Positions 43,566 through 53,528 are shown, numbered from the stretch's first letter. The stretch: DNA of 64,000 bases from CAVWSM01 sp963798505 (GCA_963798505.1 CAWCTX010000019.1:124001-188000); one strand, 5' to 3'. The notes: a model not told the origin generated them from the sequence alone. Translations and numbers: made by a program.

Positions 43566-44990
43566 TCAGCCCAGGTGCTCGCGTAGCGCACGCGGCACGG
43601 CATCGAGCAGATCCGAGGCGGTGGGTGAGCCGGACTCGCGGGCGGCGATCGACCCCGCGACGCCGTGCAGGTAGGCGGCGACCGATCCCGCGTCGAGCGG
43701 CGTGAGTCCGCCGGCCAGCAGCGCTCCGGCGAGCCCGGCCAGCACGTCGCCCGACCCTGCGGTCGCGAGAGCCGGGACGCCGGTCCGGTTGACCCGGACG
43801 TGCCCGGCAGGGTCGGCGACCAGCGTTGTTGCCCCCTTGAGCAGAATCGTGGCGCCCAACTGGCGCGCGGCTAGCCGCGCGTGCTCGAGCCGTGCCGCCT
43901 GCACCTGTTCGCGGTCGACGCCGAGCAGCCGTGCGAGCTCGCCCTCATGGGGGGTGAGCAGCGCCGGGACGCGCAACGGGGCGCGCACGTGCTCGAGCCC
44001 GCCGGCGTCGATCACCACGGGAACGCCCTGGTCGAGCACTTCTTGGAGGCGCCGTGCGCCTTCGTCGTCGGCCGGCACGCCAGGCCCGAACACCCACGCC
44101 TGAACCTGGCCGATGCCGACGACAGCCTCGGGCCAGTGCTGACGAATGTGCTCGGCGACGTGGTCTGGCCCGTGGTACCTGACCATGCCGGCGCCGCTGC
44201 GCGCGGCCGCGCCGACGGCGAGGACGGCCGCACCGGTGTATGTGGGCGAGCCGGCGGCCACGCCGACGACGCCGCGGGTGTACTTGTGGCTGCGCCGGCC
44301 GGGGTGCGGCAGCAGCTCGCGTACGTCGGCCACCTCCAGCGCCTCGACCTCGGGCGCGTCGGCGAGGTGTGGCGCGAGGCCGATGTCGACGAGCCGCACC
44401 GGTCCGGCAGCCTCAGCGCCGGGGTCGATCAGCAGCCCTACTTTGTGCGCGCCGAAGGTAACCGTGAGATCGGCGCGTACGTGGTCGCGCGGTGCCTCAC
44501 CGGTGTCGACCGCGATCCCCGACGGCAGGTCCACCGCGACGACGGGCACTCCGGAGTCGGCGACGTCGGCAACCATCTTGTCGGCCGGCGACCGCAGGCC
44601 GGGGGTTCCGCCGATGCCGACGATGCCGTCCATCGCGAGATGCGCGCGCTCGGCGAGCGAGCGGATGTCGTCGTCCGGCGCGGCGACGCGGCCGCCCGCG
44701 CTGCGGAGCGCTGCGAGCCCAGCCTGGTGCGTTCGCTCCCCACCAAGGAGTACCGCGTCCACGCGGGCACCTCGCCGCGCGAGCCGGGCCCCGGCGAACA
44801 GCGTGTCGCCGCCGTTGTCGCCGCCGCCCACGAGGAGCAGGACGCGAGCACCGTAGGGCCCGTCGAGGAGCTCCGCGCAGGCGGCAGCGAGTCCAGCGGC
44901 GGCCCGCTGCATCAACGTGCCCGGCGGCAGGCTGGCCATGAGCTCGGCCTCGGCCGCACGAATCTGCTCGACGCGCCAGGCGCCGATCAC
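43566..44990 (-). CDS. nnr: Bifunctional NAD(P)H-hydrate epimerase/ADP-dependent dehydratase
   Basis: The protein has 474 residues from GTG 44988-44990. The N-terminal epimerase half (YjeF_N) shows LVGGGDNGGDTLFAGARLA, DGIVGIGGTPGLR and VAVDLPSGIAVDTG. The C-terminal dehydratase half (YjeF_C) shows KYTRGVVGVAAGS, LTPHEGELARLLG and the ATP-site motif ATAGSGDVLAGLAGALLA. It repairs damaged NAD(P)H hydrates. The start overlaps the acpS stop by 4 bases. Confidence 0.96.
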   Translation of the reverse strand: MIGAWRVEQIRAAEAELMASLPPGTLMQRAAAGLAAACAELLDGPYGARVLLLVGGGDNGGDTLFAGARLARRGARVDAVLLGGERTHQAGLAALRSAGGRVAAPDDDIRSLAERAHLAMDGIVGIGGTPGLRSPADKMVADVADSGVPVVAVDLPSGIAVDTGEAPRDHVRADLTVTFGAHKVGLLIDPGAEAAGPVRLVDIGLAPHLADAPEVEALEVADVRELLPHPGRRSHKYTRGVVGVAAGSPTYTGAAVLAVGAAARSGAGMVRYHGPDHVAEHIRQHWPEAVVGIGQVQAWVFGPGVPADDEGARRLQEVLDQGVPVVIDAGGLEHVRAPLRVPALLTPHEGELARLLGVDREQVQAARLEHARLAARQLGATILLKGATTLVADPAGHVRVNRTGVPALATAGSGDVLAGLAGALLAGGLTPLDAGSVAAYLHGVAGSIAARESGSPTASDLLDAVPRALREHLG

Positions 44991-45346
44991 TGCGGCGAAC
45001 CCTCGAGCACGACCATGGCGGAGGCGATGCCGGCATCGTGCGAGAGCGACAGATGGATGTTCTCCACGCCCAGGACCTTGCAGCGGTCGGCGACGCTGTC
45101 CCGCACCTCGAACCACGGTCTGCCGTGGTCGTCGGTGACAACCTCCGCGTCCTGCCAGGACAGCCCGGCAGGTGCGCCCAAGGCCTTGGACAGCGCCTCC
45201 TTTGCGGCGAACCGGGCCGCGAGCGACGCGATGCGCCGCTCCCGCTCGCCCGGCGTGAACAGCCGCTCGCGCAGCCCCGGCTGCCGCTCGAGCGTCTCGG
45301 CGAACCTCGCCACGTCGACGACGTCGATGCCCACGCCCACGATCAC
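44987..45346 (-). CDS. acpS: Holo-[acyl-carrier-protein] synthase
   Basis: The 119-residue protein runs from GTG 45344-45346 (VIVGVGIDVVDVARF). The magnesium-binding Asp8 in GIDVVD, and the second motif RFAAKEALSKALG, are both present, followed by HLSLSHDAGIASAMVV. It attaches 4'-phosphopantetheine to acyl carrier protein. It is the first gene of the long overlapping operon that runs down to tsaD; the operon promoter should lie in 45347-45520. Confidence 0.96.
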   Translation of the reverse strand: MIVGVGIDVVDVARFAETLERQPGLRERLFTPGERERRIASLAARFAAKEALSKALGAPAGLSWQDAEVVTDDHGRPWFEVRDSVADRCKVLGVENIHLSLSHDAGIASAMVVLEGSPQ

Positions 45347-45524
45347 GGCTCCACCCTGGCACGGATCGCTCGCGTCGTGGACAGTCGCGGCCGCAGGAGG
45401 TCGCGGCGCGGCTGTCTCACCTGGCGCCAACTTTGTGGCGCGTGGTGCGACACGCTCGCCGCCCGGTGTTTGGCGCGCGGAGCGTTATACACCGGTTCGC
45501 GACTGTGCTCAGCCAGAACATGCC

Positions 45525-45559
45525 GCGGCGCGGCACCCGGCCCGTGAGTGCCGCGCCGC
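45525..45559 (-). terminator. Terminator hairpin of the LuxR regulator gene
   Basis: Perfect 12-bp arms GCGGCGCGGCAC (45525-45536) and its complement (45548-45559) flank an 11-base loop, immediately beyond the regulator stop codon at 45566. The remaining 178 bases to acpS contain no gene; they presumably hold the acpS operon promoter, but I cannot place it. Confidence 0.75.
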
Positions 45560-45565
45560 TGGCGG

Positions 45566-48491
45566 TCAGGCGAACAGCCGCAGCCGTACAGCCTCGGCGG
45601 CGGCCTCGCCGCGACCGGAGACGCCAAGCTTGGCGAGGATGTTGGAAACGTGCACGCTCGCCGTCTTGGACGAGATGAACAGCTCCTCGCCGATCTGCCG
45701 GTTGCTGCGCCCGGCCGTCACGAGGCGCAGCACCTCGAGCTCGCGAGGAGTGAGACCGACCAACGCCTCGCCTGCTGACTCCACACCGGGCGGCGGGACT
45801 ACGCCGACTCGGCGCGCCATCTGCGCAATCTCGGTGCGCAGCAGCTCTGCGTCGATGTCGAACGCGATCTCGTCGGCCTGGCGCAGCAGCGCCGCGGCCT
45901 CGTCTCGGTCGCCCGCCTCGGCCCGCGCCTCCGCCAGCCCGACCAGTGCCCGGCCGATCCACAACGGACGGCCAAGGCCCCGCCAGGCGCGCAGCACCTG
46001 CTGCCAGAGTTCGACGTCATAGCTGTCGGCAGCCGCCTCGAGCTCGGCCCGCAGCGTCAGCCGCCACGCGGGCATGGCGTCGCCGATCACCCGCAGCCGA
46101 CCGGCCGCCTCCTCGATCTCGGCGACCTCACCCGCCAGGTCATCGGTCGACCGCCCCGCCGGGACCCGCCGCAGGACCCGGATCGACCGCGCACCCGTGA
46201 CCAGCATCGGCCACGCGTAGCGGGGTTCCTCCAGGTAGCGTCCGGCCCGGACCGCAGTGAGCACGTGCTCGATCGCCAGCCGAGGCTGCCCGTCCGCGAG
46301 CTCGGTCTCGGCCCGAAGCAGGTCGAGCGGATGATGGGTGCGTGGCGTGACTGCGCACAGAGCCTGGTAGCGGCGGGCAGCCGCGATGTCGCCGCGCCCG
46401 AGCGCTGCTGACGCCAGCACCCACCGCAGCCATGCGGCCTTCTCGGCCGGCGGTTCGAGCTCGAGCGCCTTGGCGGCGATGGACTCCGCCTCGGCCCAGC
46501 GGGCCAGCGAGACGAGCGGCTCGGACTCGTTGATCGCAAGCAGCGAGCCGTACTTGACGCTCAGCGGCAGGCTGCCCGCCGGCGCCAGGCCCTGACGTGC
46601 CACCCGAGCCGCGTCCTCGGACCGGCCCGCCTTCTCCAGCATGTCGGACTCGGCCGTAGCGACCTTGAAACGGAACCGCTCTCCGCTCGCCCGATCGAAG
46701 GCCTTGGCCTCGCGAAGGACGCTGAATCCCTCATCCACCTCGCCGACATCGACGAGGACGATGGCCAGCGCGATGCGCGCGGACAACGCGACCGGGACCT
46801 CGTCGAACCCGGGGGCCTCGTCGGTGTCGCCGGCCATGGCGGCGGCTGCGCGAGCCAGGTCGAGGCCCTCAGCAGGATCGACGTGGCATGCGATGTCGGC
46901 CCACACCTGCGCCTTGACCGGTCCGTCCGGCTCGGTGCTCAACAGCTGCCGCGCCGTCTCCAGCTCGGCCCGCCACTCGGCCCGGGAATGCCCCAGGAGC
47001 AGATCGGCCCGGCGACTGTGCAGGAGCGCCCGCCGACCGACGTCGGAGCCCACGCCCAGCTCCTCGAGGGCCTCGGCGGACAGGGCGAGGGAACGCTTGT
47101 TGAAGCCGGCCCGCGAGGCGGCCCGAACGGCCTCCTCGATCACCGCCACGTGGTCGACACCCAGGTGGTCACCGGCACCCGCAACCCGCGGCCATAGCTC
47201 GAGCACCCGCTCCACAAGCTTGAGTCGGGCCGTCGGCCCGAGCCGCGGATCGTGCGCCGCCTGCCACGCGGAGATCAGCGCCCAGGTCTGGTCACCCGCG
47301 GCATACCAGTGGTGCGCCGTCTCGAGCGCCGCCCGCCCTGCCGGGACGAGCGACGGATCGGCGTCGAGCGCTTCGGCAAACCGGGTGTGCAGCCGGCTGC
47401 GCTCGCCAGGGAGCAGGTCACCATGCACCGCCTCGTGGATCAACGCGTGGCGGAACGCATAGCCGTCGTCGTCGGTCAGGACCACCCGCGCGTCGACAGC
47501 GGGCCGTACGGCATCAACCAACGCGTCCTCGGACAGGCCGGTCACGGACAGCAACAGCCGGTGCGTGACCCGACGCCCACCCGCGGCGGCCACCCGCAGC
47601 ACATGTCGGGTCTGGTCGGGGAGCCGCTCGACGCCGCGCAGCAGTAGGTCACGCAGGGAGTCGGGGACGGCCACATCGTCGACGGACCCGGCCAGCGTCT
47701 CGATGAACAGCGGATTGCCGTCGGTGCGCTCGACGATCACGTCGAGCTCGCTCATGCTCGGCTCGCGCCCCATCACCGACTCGCTGAGCGCCGCCACTTC
47801 ACGCCGCGGCAGGCCGGACAGCTCGAGGCGCTCCACATCGGGTAGCCGACCCATCTCGGCCAGCCATGGCCGCAGCGGGTGCGTGCGGTGCAGCTCGTCG
47901 GTGCGATAGGTCACGATCACGAGCAGCCGGCTCGCCGACATGCGCCGAGCCAGGAATGCGAGCAGCTCCCGCGTGCCGCGGTCGGCCCAGTGGGCGTCCT
48001 CCACCACGAGCACGAGCGGCTGCTCGCCGGTGTGCGCCTCGAGCGCCAGCTGGACGTAGTCGTAGAGCAGCGTGCGAACTGTCTCGGGATCGGCCGTCGT
48101 CACCTCGCCGAGCTCGGGCAGCACCCGAGCCAGAACCGGGAGGCCACCCGGCACCCACGACTCAAACGTCTGGCGACCCGGCGGCGCGCAGCATCTGCCG
48201 CAGGATGGCCGTGAACGGCGCGAACGACAGGCCCTCGGCCCCGAGCTCGACGCAGTCACCCCATAGCACGGGGACCTCGATCGCCTCGGCGAAACCACGC
48301 ACAAGGCGGCTCTTGCCGATGCCCGCTTCGCCTCCGAGCAGAACCAGGGTGTGCTCACCCGAGCGGGCACGCTGGTAGGCGGCCTCGAGGGCCGCCCGCT
48401 CCGAGTCGCGACCGACGAAGGGTGCCCCGTTCAGCGCCATATCCGACAGGATCCCACCCCCCGCCGACAGGTCTCGACTGATTTCTCTCAC
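45566..48491 (-). CDS. Large LuxR-family ATPase transcription regulator (one frame break)
   Basis: The product has about 975 residues of the MalT/LAL type. An N-terminal AAA-type ATPase (PFVGRDSERAALE, Walker A GGEAGIGKSRLV, Walker B LVLVVEDAHWAD) is followed by a long helical TPR-like region and a C-terminal LuxR helix-turn-helix (LTPRELEVLRLVTAGRSNRQIGEEL, TASVHVSNILAKL). One surplus base near 48172 separates LRQMLRAAG from RQTFESWVPGG. The start is either GTG 48489-48491, which overlaps the preceding stop as GTGA, or ATG 48438-48440; neither has a strong ribosome-binding site. Such proteins are usually activators responding to a small ligand. Target genes are unknown. Confidence 0.9.
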
Positions 48492-48793
48492 TGCGGAACG
48501 CCCGACTCGGCCTCTCGAACGACCTGCTCCGGCGAGCCGACCCGCTGGGCCGGCACGACCGCGCGCCCGCCCTGGGCGGGCACCGTGACCGGCTCGAGCG
48601 GAGAATCAGGCTGTAGGGGCGCGACGGGCGCGGGCGTTCCGGGGCCGGACGCCCGGGCACGAAGGCCTGGCGCAGCCGGTCCAGCCACGACCGCCGTGGG
48701 ACGGCGCGCGGCGAGCCGGTAGCGGTCGGCCTCGCTGCGCAGGTTGTCGAGGTGCTGCTCGACGAGCAATCCGGTGACATAAGGGTGGGACAT
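48488..48793 (-). CDS. Small hypothetical protein coupled to the LuxR regulator
   Basis: The protein has 101 residues. The N-terminal 30 residues (MSHPYVTGLLVEQHLDNLRSE) look helical, and the rest is Pro/Ala/Val-rich and probably disordered. Short actinobacterial proteins beginning like this are common, with no known function. Its stop overlaps the alternative GTG start of the regulator by 4 bases, which argues for coupled translation. Confidence 0.55.
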   Translation of the reverse strand: MSHPYVTGLLVEQHLDNLRSEADRYRLAARRPTAVVAGPAAPGLRARASGPGTPAPVAPLQPDSPLEPVTVPAQGGRAVVPAQRVGSPEQVVREAESGVPQ

Positions 48794-48906
48794 GGTTCCG
48801 TCTCTTCCGTGACGCTTCTCTTGGTGTCACTTTCAGAGTCGGACTAAGGCCCCCACCCCCACATCGGGCACCCTCCTTATCTTGCCCAGGACGGCTGGCT
48901 AGGCCA

Positions 48907-48924
48907 CCTCAGACAAGCCTGAGG
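48907..48924. terminator. Short hairpin after glmS
   Basis: CCTCAG (48907-48912) pairs with CTGAGG (48919-48924) around a 6-base loop, directly beyond the glmS stop codon at 48926. It is a weak stem, so it is only a candidate terminator. The rest of the 132-base gap to the small gene upstream of the regulator shows nothing else. Confidence 0.4.
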
Positions 48925-48925
48925 G

Positions 48926-50776
48926 TCACTCGACGGTGACCGATTTGGCCAAGTTTCTCGGTTGGTCGACGTCGTGGCCGCGGGCGGTGGCCATCTCGCA
49001 GGCGAACACCTGCAGCGGCACCGTGGACACCAACGGCTGCAGCAGGGTGGGCACGGCGGGGATGCGGATGAGGTGGTCGGCGTAGGGCTCGACCGCGGTG
49101 TCGCCGTCCTCGGCGATGACGACGGTGCGGGCGCCCCGGGCGCGGACCTCCTGGATGTTGCTGACGATCTTGTCGTGCAGCACCGAGCGCCCCCGCGGTG
49201 AGGGCACCACGACCACCACCGGCACGCCCTGCTCGATAAGCGCGATCGGGCCGTGCTTGAGCTCGCCGGCGGCGAACGCCTCGGCGTGCATGTAGGCGAT
49301 CTCCTTGAGCTTGAGCGCCCCCTCCAGCGCCACCGGGTAGCCGACGTGGCGCCCGATGAACAGCACCGAGCGGGTGTCGGCCAGCTCGCGGGCCAGCGCT
49401 CGGACGTGTTCCACGGTGTCCAGCACCCGGTCGACGGCCTCCGGCATGGTGGCCAGCTCGCGCACCACCGCGGCGATCTCGTCGCCGAACTTCGTGCCCC
49501 GCACCTGCGCCAGGTAGAGCCCGACCAGGTAGCAGGCGACCAGCTGGGTCAGGAACGCCTTGGTGGAGGCGACGGCGATCTCGACACCGGCCCGGGTGTA
49601 GAGCACCGCGTCGGACTCGCGGGCCGCGGTCGAGCCGTTGGTGTTGGTGATCGCCAGCACCCGGGCCCCCTGGTCGCGGGCGTGCCGCAACGCCATGAGG
49701 GTGTCCATCGTCTCCCCGGACTGGGTGATCGCCACCACCAGCGTCTGCCGGTCCACGATGGGGTCGCGGTAGCGGAACTCGCTGGCCAGCTCCACCTCGC
49801 ACGGGATCCGCGTCCAGTGCTCGATCGCATACTTGGCGACCAGCCCGGCGTGGTACGAGGTTCCGCAAGCCACCACGATGATCTTGTCGACGTCGCGGAT
49901 GTCCTGGTCCGGGACACGCATCTCATCGAGCGTCAACCGGCCCTCCGGCGTCAGCCGGCCGATCAGCGTGTCGGCGACCGCCTTCGGCTGCTCGGCGATC
50001 TCCTTGAGCATGAAGTAGTCGAAGCCGCCCTTCTCCGCGGCCGCGATGTCCCAGTCGACGTGGAACTCCCGTGGCTCGACCGGCGCACCCTCGAACGTCG
50101 TCAGCGTGATCGAGTCGGCCCGCAGCTCGACCACCTGGTCGTCGTCGACCTCCACCGCGGTGCGGGTGTGCGCCATGAACGCGGCCACATCACTGGCCAG
50201 GAAGCTCTCCCCGTCGCCGCGCCCGACCACCAGCGGCGAGTTGCGCCGCGCCGCGGCCACCACACCCGGCGTCCCGGCGTGCACCACCACCAGGGTGAAC
50301 GCGCCCTCGAGGCGCCGGCACACCCGTCGCAACGCCTCCGCCAAGTCGCCGTCGACCTCCGGCCACTCCTCGGCCAGCAGGTGCGCGACCACCTCGGTGT
50401 CGGTGTCCGACACCAATTCCACACCCGCCTGCTCCAGATCGGCGCGCAGCCGCGCAAAGTTCTCGATGATCCCGTTATGGATCACCGCGAACTGGGTCGC
50501 AGTGTCCACATGCGGATGCGCGTTACGGTCGGTCGGGCCGCCATGGGTGGCCCAGCGGGTGTGCCCGATCCCCGTGCCGCTCGCCGGCAACGGGTGCTCG
50601 ACCAGCGCCTTCTCCAGGTTGCCCAGCTTGCCCGCCCGCTTCACGCTGGCCAGCCGGCCGTCAGTCACCAACGCCACCCCGGCCGAGTCATACCCGCGGT
50701 ACTCCAACCGCCGCAAACCCTCAACCACCACGTCCAGAGCCGACCGCTCACCGACATAACCCACGATCCCGCACAT
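48926..50776 (-). CDS. glmS: Glutamine-fructose-6-phosphate aminotransferase (isomerising)
   Basis: The 616-residue protein starts MCGIVGYVGERSALDVVVEGL, with Cys2 as the glutaminase nucleophile after Met removal; a longer frame upstream to 51091 is antisense to the next gene. The glutaminase domain continues with EYRGYDSAGVAL and GHTRWATHG. The two SIS isomerase domains show VACGTSYHAGL, ITQSGETMDTL and IGRHVGYPVALEGALKLKE. The C-terminus DQPRNLAKSVTVE is the family's usual end. It makes glucosamine-6-phosphate for the cell wall, with glmM nearby. The frame is intact. Confidence 0.97.
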   Translation of the reverse strand: MCGIVGYVGERSALDVVVEGLRRLEYRGYDSAGVALVTDGRLASVKRAGKLGNLEKALVEHPLPASGTGIGHTRWATHGGPTDRNAHPHVDTATQFAVIHNGIIENFARLRADLEQAGVELVSDTDTEVVAHLLAEEWPEVDGDLAEALRRVCRRLEGAFTLVVVHAGTPGVVAAARRNSPLVVGRGDGESFLASDVAAFMAHTRTAVEVDDDQVVELRADSITLTTFEGAPVEPREFHVDWDIAAAEKGGFDYFMLKEIAEQPKAVADTLIGRLTPEGRLTLDEMRVPDQDIRDVDKIIVVACGTSYHAGLVAKYAIEHWTRIPCEVELASEFRYRDPIVDRQTLVVAITQSGETMDTLMALRHARDQGARVLAITNTNGSTAARESDAVLYTRAGVEIAVASTKAFLTQLVACYLVGLYLAQVRGTKFGDEIAAVVRELATMPEAVDRVLDTVEHVRALARELADTRSVLFIGRHVGYPVALEGALKLKEIAYMHAEAFAAGELKHGPIALIEQGVPVVVVVPSPRGRSVLHDKIVSNIQEVRARGARTVVIAEDGDTAVEPYADHLIRIPAVPTLLQPLVSTVPLQVFACEMATARGHDVDQPRNLAKSVTVE

Positions 50777-50849
50777 GGCGCCAGCGTACGGCGTGCCCCT
50801 GCGGCGCCTCGCGAGCTCAGTCATCATCGTCCGGCAGACTGCACTCGTG

Positions 50850-51815
50850 ATGCACCTGCGCCTGGTCGTCCCGGATCGCTGCCGCGACGACGTCATCGGC
50901 GTGCTGGTCGAGCACCCGGGCGTGACCAATGTCGTACGGCTGCCGGGGGCGGCGCTGGCTCCAGCCGGCGACCTCGTTCTCGCTGACGTGACCCGCGAGG
51001 CTGGTACCGACGTGCTGCGGGAGCTTGACCAGTTCGGCATCCGCGAGGACGGCTCCATCGCGATCGACAATGCCGACACCGTGCTGTCCAAGGCCGCGAT
51101 TCAGGCCGAGCGGGACGCCCCAGGTGCCCCCGGCGACGCCGTGGTCTGGCAGACGGTGGTGGCTCAGGTCGAGCAGGACGTCTCGCCGTCGTGGTCGTTC
51201 CACGTGTTCTTGATCATGGCGACGATCATCGCCGGCATCGCAGTCGTGCTGGACTCGCCCATCCTGGTGATCGGGGCGATGGTCGTGAGCCCCGACTTCA
51301 GCCCCGTCGCGGCGGCGTGTGTCGGCATCGTCCGTCGCCGATGGGGACTGGTCTGGCGGGCGCTGCGGTTGCTCGTATGGGGTTTCGCGCTTGCGATAGC
51401 CGTGACAACGGTGCTCGCAGTCGTTGCCCGATGGGCAGGTTGGATCACCGCCGCGGACATCGAGGCGCCGCGGCCGCTGACGGCCTTCATCTGGACCCCC
51501 GACCGGTGGTCGTTCGTCGTCGCCCTGCTCGCCGGCAGCATCGGCGTGCTGTCCTTGACCTCGGCCCGGTCGTCCGCGATGGTGGGCGTCTTCATCTCGG
51601 TGACGACCGTCCCGGCGGCCGGAGCGCTCGCCGTTGCGCTGGCCACCGGCGTTCGCGACGAGGCGTTGGGCTCAGCGGCTCAGCTCGTCGTCAACGTCTC
51701 GGGCATGCTCTTGTCGGGCTCGCTGACCTTGCTGATCCTGCGCTATCTCTGGCACCGGGCAACACCCGCCGACGGCGTCGTTCGGGTCTCGCAGTTCCAT
51801 GACCATGTCCGCTGA
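50850..51815 (+). CDS. DUF389 family membrane protein
   Basis: The 321-residue protein starts at ATG 50850. A cytoplasmic domain of about 120 residues (MHLRLVVPDRCRDDVIGVL) is followed by five or six membrane segments containing ILVIGAMVVSPDFSPVAAACVGI, the core DUF389 motif in which the expected GPLMGP-like proline/glycine turn appears as SPDFSP. Function is unknown. It is divergent from glmS, with 73 bases between starts. Confidence 0.87.
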   Translation: MHLRLVVPDRCRDDVIGVLVEHPGVTNVVRLPGAALAPAGDLVLADVTREAGTDVLRELDQFGIREDGSIAIDNADTVLSKAAIQAERDAPGAPGDAVVWQTVVAQVEQDVSPSWSFHVFLIMATIIAGIAVVLDSPILVIGAMVVSPDFSPVAAACVGIVRRRWGLVWRALRLLVWGFALAIAVTTVLAVVARWAGWITAADIEAPRPLTAFIWTPDRWSFVVALLAGSIGVLSLTSARSSAMVGVFISVTTVPAAGALAVALATGVRDEALGSAAQLVVNVSGMLLSGSLTLLILRYLWHRATPADGVVRVSQFHDHVR

Positions 51816-51842
51816 CGGAGTTTCAGGGCGCATACTGGCTGT

Positions 51843-52079
51843 ATGAGCCCTCGCCCGACCGCTGCCCGCCGTCACCTGCCCAACAGCCCGTTCAACCGTG
51901 CACCGGTCGAGGCCCCTCCCCCGATCCGCTATCAGGTCGATGATCGGGTCAACCACGACCGGCACGGAATGGGTCGGGTTGTCAGCATCACGGATGACGC
52001 CAGCTCCGTGGTCGTCGACTTCCGGGCCGGAAATGTCCTGCGGGTCACCCTTCCCAGCACCAAGCTGATCAAGCTCTGA
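51843..52079 (+). CDS. Small protein with PcrA/CarD-like Tudor fold
   Basis: The 78-residue protein has a basic N-terminus (MSPRPTAARRHLPNSPFN) and then one beta-barrel-like unit: YQVDDRVNHDRHGMGRVVSI, then VVVDFRAGNVLRVTLPSTKLIKL. This closely resembles the C-terminal tail of PcrA in this same window (GDRVTHDAFGLGTVI...IDFGDGVKSF), a module that binds RNA polymerase. It may therefore be a stand-alone RNA-polymerase or nucleic-acid contact module; this is inference from similarity. It starts 27 bases after the DUF389 stop on the same strand. Confidence 0.75.
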   Translation: MSPRPTAARRHLPNSPFNRAPVEAPPPIRYQVDDRVNHDRHGMGRVVSITDDASSVVVDFRAGNVLRVTLPSTKLIKL

Positions 52080-52107
52080 CCTCCGCGCGGCGCCTGGGGC
52101 GGCATAG

Positions 52108-53454
52108 CTAGAGCGCGAGTCGCTGCTTGACGATGGCGGCGAGGTGGTGCGCGAGCTCGTCGGCGTGTTCCTGGGTCGCGGCCTCGACCATGACACGCAC
52201 GAGCGGCTCGGTGCCGGACGACCGCAGCAGCACCCGCCCGGTGCCTACCAGGTCGGCCTCGGCGGCCTTGACCGCAGCAACGACACCCTCGTCGGTCGCG
52301 GCGCGCGCCTTGTCGACGCCGGGGACGTTGACGAGCACCTGCGGGAGGCGCTGCACCACGGCGGCCAGCTCGGCGAGAGTCTTCCCGGTGGCGGCCATCT
52401 GGGAAAGCAGGTGGACGGCGGTGAGCAGCCCGTCGCCGGTGGTGGCGTGGTCGAGCAGGATCACATGCCCGGACTGCTCGCCGCCGAGCGTATAGCCGCC
52501 CTCGCGCATCGCCTCGAGCACGTACCGGTCGCCTACCGCGGTGTCGACGTAGGCCAGGCCCGCGGTCCGCATCGCATGCCGAAAGCCCTCGTTGGCCATC
52601 ACTGTGGACACGACAGTGTCGTGACGCAGCTGCCCGCGCTCGCGCAGTGCGAGAGCCAGCACCGCCAGGATCTGGTCGCCGTCGACCAGCGCCCCGGACG
52701 CGTCGGCCGCCAGGCAGCGGTCGGCGTCGCCGTCGAGTGCAATACCCACGTCGGCGCCGACCTCAACGACCTTGGCCTGCAGGTCCTGGGGGTGCGTGGA
52801 GCCGCAGCCGTCGTTGATGTTCAGCCCGTCGGGCTCGGCGTGCAGCGCGATCACCGTGGCGCCGAGCTGGCGCAGCGCCTCGGGGGCCGTCCGGTGGGCC
52901 GCGCCGTTGGCGCAGTCGACGACCACGGTCAGGCCGTCCAGCCGGTGTGGGGCGGTGCCGACGACGTGGTCGACATACCCGCGCCAGGCGTCCGCATCGT
53001 CACGCACCCGCCCGACCTGCGAACCCGTCGGTCGCTCCCACGCGTCGTCGAGGTGGGCCTCGATCGCATCCTCGATCGCGTCGTCGAGCTTGTGCCCGCC
53101 CTTGGCGAGGAACTTGATGCCGTTGTCCGGCATCGGGTTATGGCTGGCCGAGATCATCACCCCGAGGTCGGCGCCGAGCGCCCCGGTCAGGTACGCGGCG
53201 GCCGGCGTCGGCACCACCCCGAGCCGTACGACGTCGACACCCGCGCTTGCCAGCCCGGCCACCGTCGCCGCCTCCAGGAACTCGCCCGAAGCGCGCGGAT
53301 CGCGGCCGACCACGGCCAGCGGCCGGTGCCCGGCGAACTCGCCGGCCTCGGCCAGCACCCGGGCGGCGGCCTCGGCCAGACCCGTCGCCAGCTCAGCGGT
53401 CAACTCGCGGTTGGCAAGCCCCCGCACACCATCAGTGCCGAACAGTCGACCCAC
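52108..53454 (-). CDS. glmM: Phosphoglucosamine mutase
   Basis: The 448-residue protein has the phosphoserine loop VMISASHNPMPDNG (Ser104), magnesium motif IALDGDADRC, sugar-binding GGEQSGHVI and the C-terminal phosphate loop RSSGTEPLVRVMVEA. It converts glucosamine-6-phosphate to glucosamine-1-phosphate, directly after GlmS. It lies downstream of rplM-rpsI on the same strand but behind a strong terminator, so it probably has its own promoter or depends on read-through. Confidence 0.97.
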   Translation of the reverse strand: MGRLFGTDGVRGLANRELTAELATGLAEAAARVLAEAGEFAGHRPLAVVGRDPRASGEFLEAATVAGLASAGVDVVRLGVVPTPAAAYLTGALGADLGVMISASHNPMPDNGIKFLAKGGHKLDDAIEDAIEAHLDDAWERPTGSQVGRVRDDADAWRGYVDHVVGTAPHRLDGLTVVVDCANGAAHRTAPEALRQLGATVIALHAEPDGLNINDGCGSTHPQDLQAKVVEVGADVGIALDGDADRCLAADASGALVDGDQILAVLALALRERGQLRHDTVVSTVMANEGFRHAMRTAGLAYVDTAVGDRYVLEAMREGGYTLGGEQSGHVILLDHATTGDGLLTAVHLLSQMAATGKTLAELAAVVQRLPQVLVNVPGVDKARAATDEGVVAAVKAAEADLVGTGRVLLRSSGTEPLVRVMVEAATQEHADELAHHLAAIVKQRLAL

Positions 53455-53494
53455 GCGCTTGCAGCCCTTCTCGTCGGGATCGTGCGAAAACGGA

Positions 53495-53528
53495 AGCAGC
53501 CCTGGGGGACGATACCCCCAGGGCTGCT
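53495..53528 (-). terminator. Intrinsic terminator of rplM-rpsI
   Basis: Perfect 14-bp arms (53495-53508 and 53515-53528, AGCAGCCCTGGGGG) flank a 6-base loop, followed on the minus strand by CCGTTTTC. It is one of the few hairpins here with a U-tract. It lies 44 bases beyond the rpsI stop and 41 bases before the glmM start. Confidence 0.9.

Noticed and set aside
45361..45520. Small minus-strand open frames between acpS and the LuxR gene
   Set aside because: They are short, lack ribosome-binding sites and overlap the terminator hairpin; the region is better explained as the acpS operon promoter.
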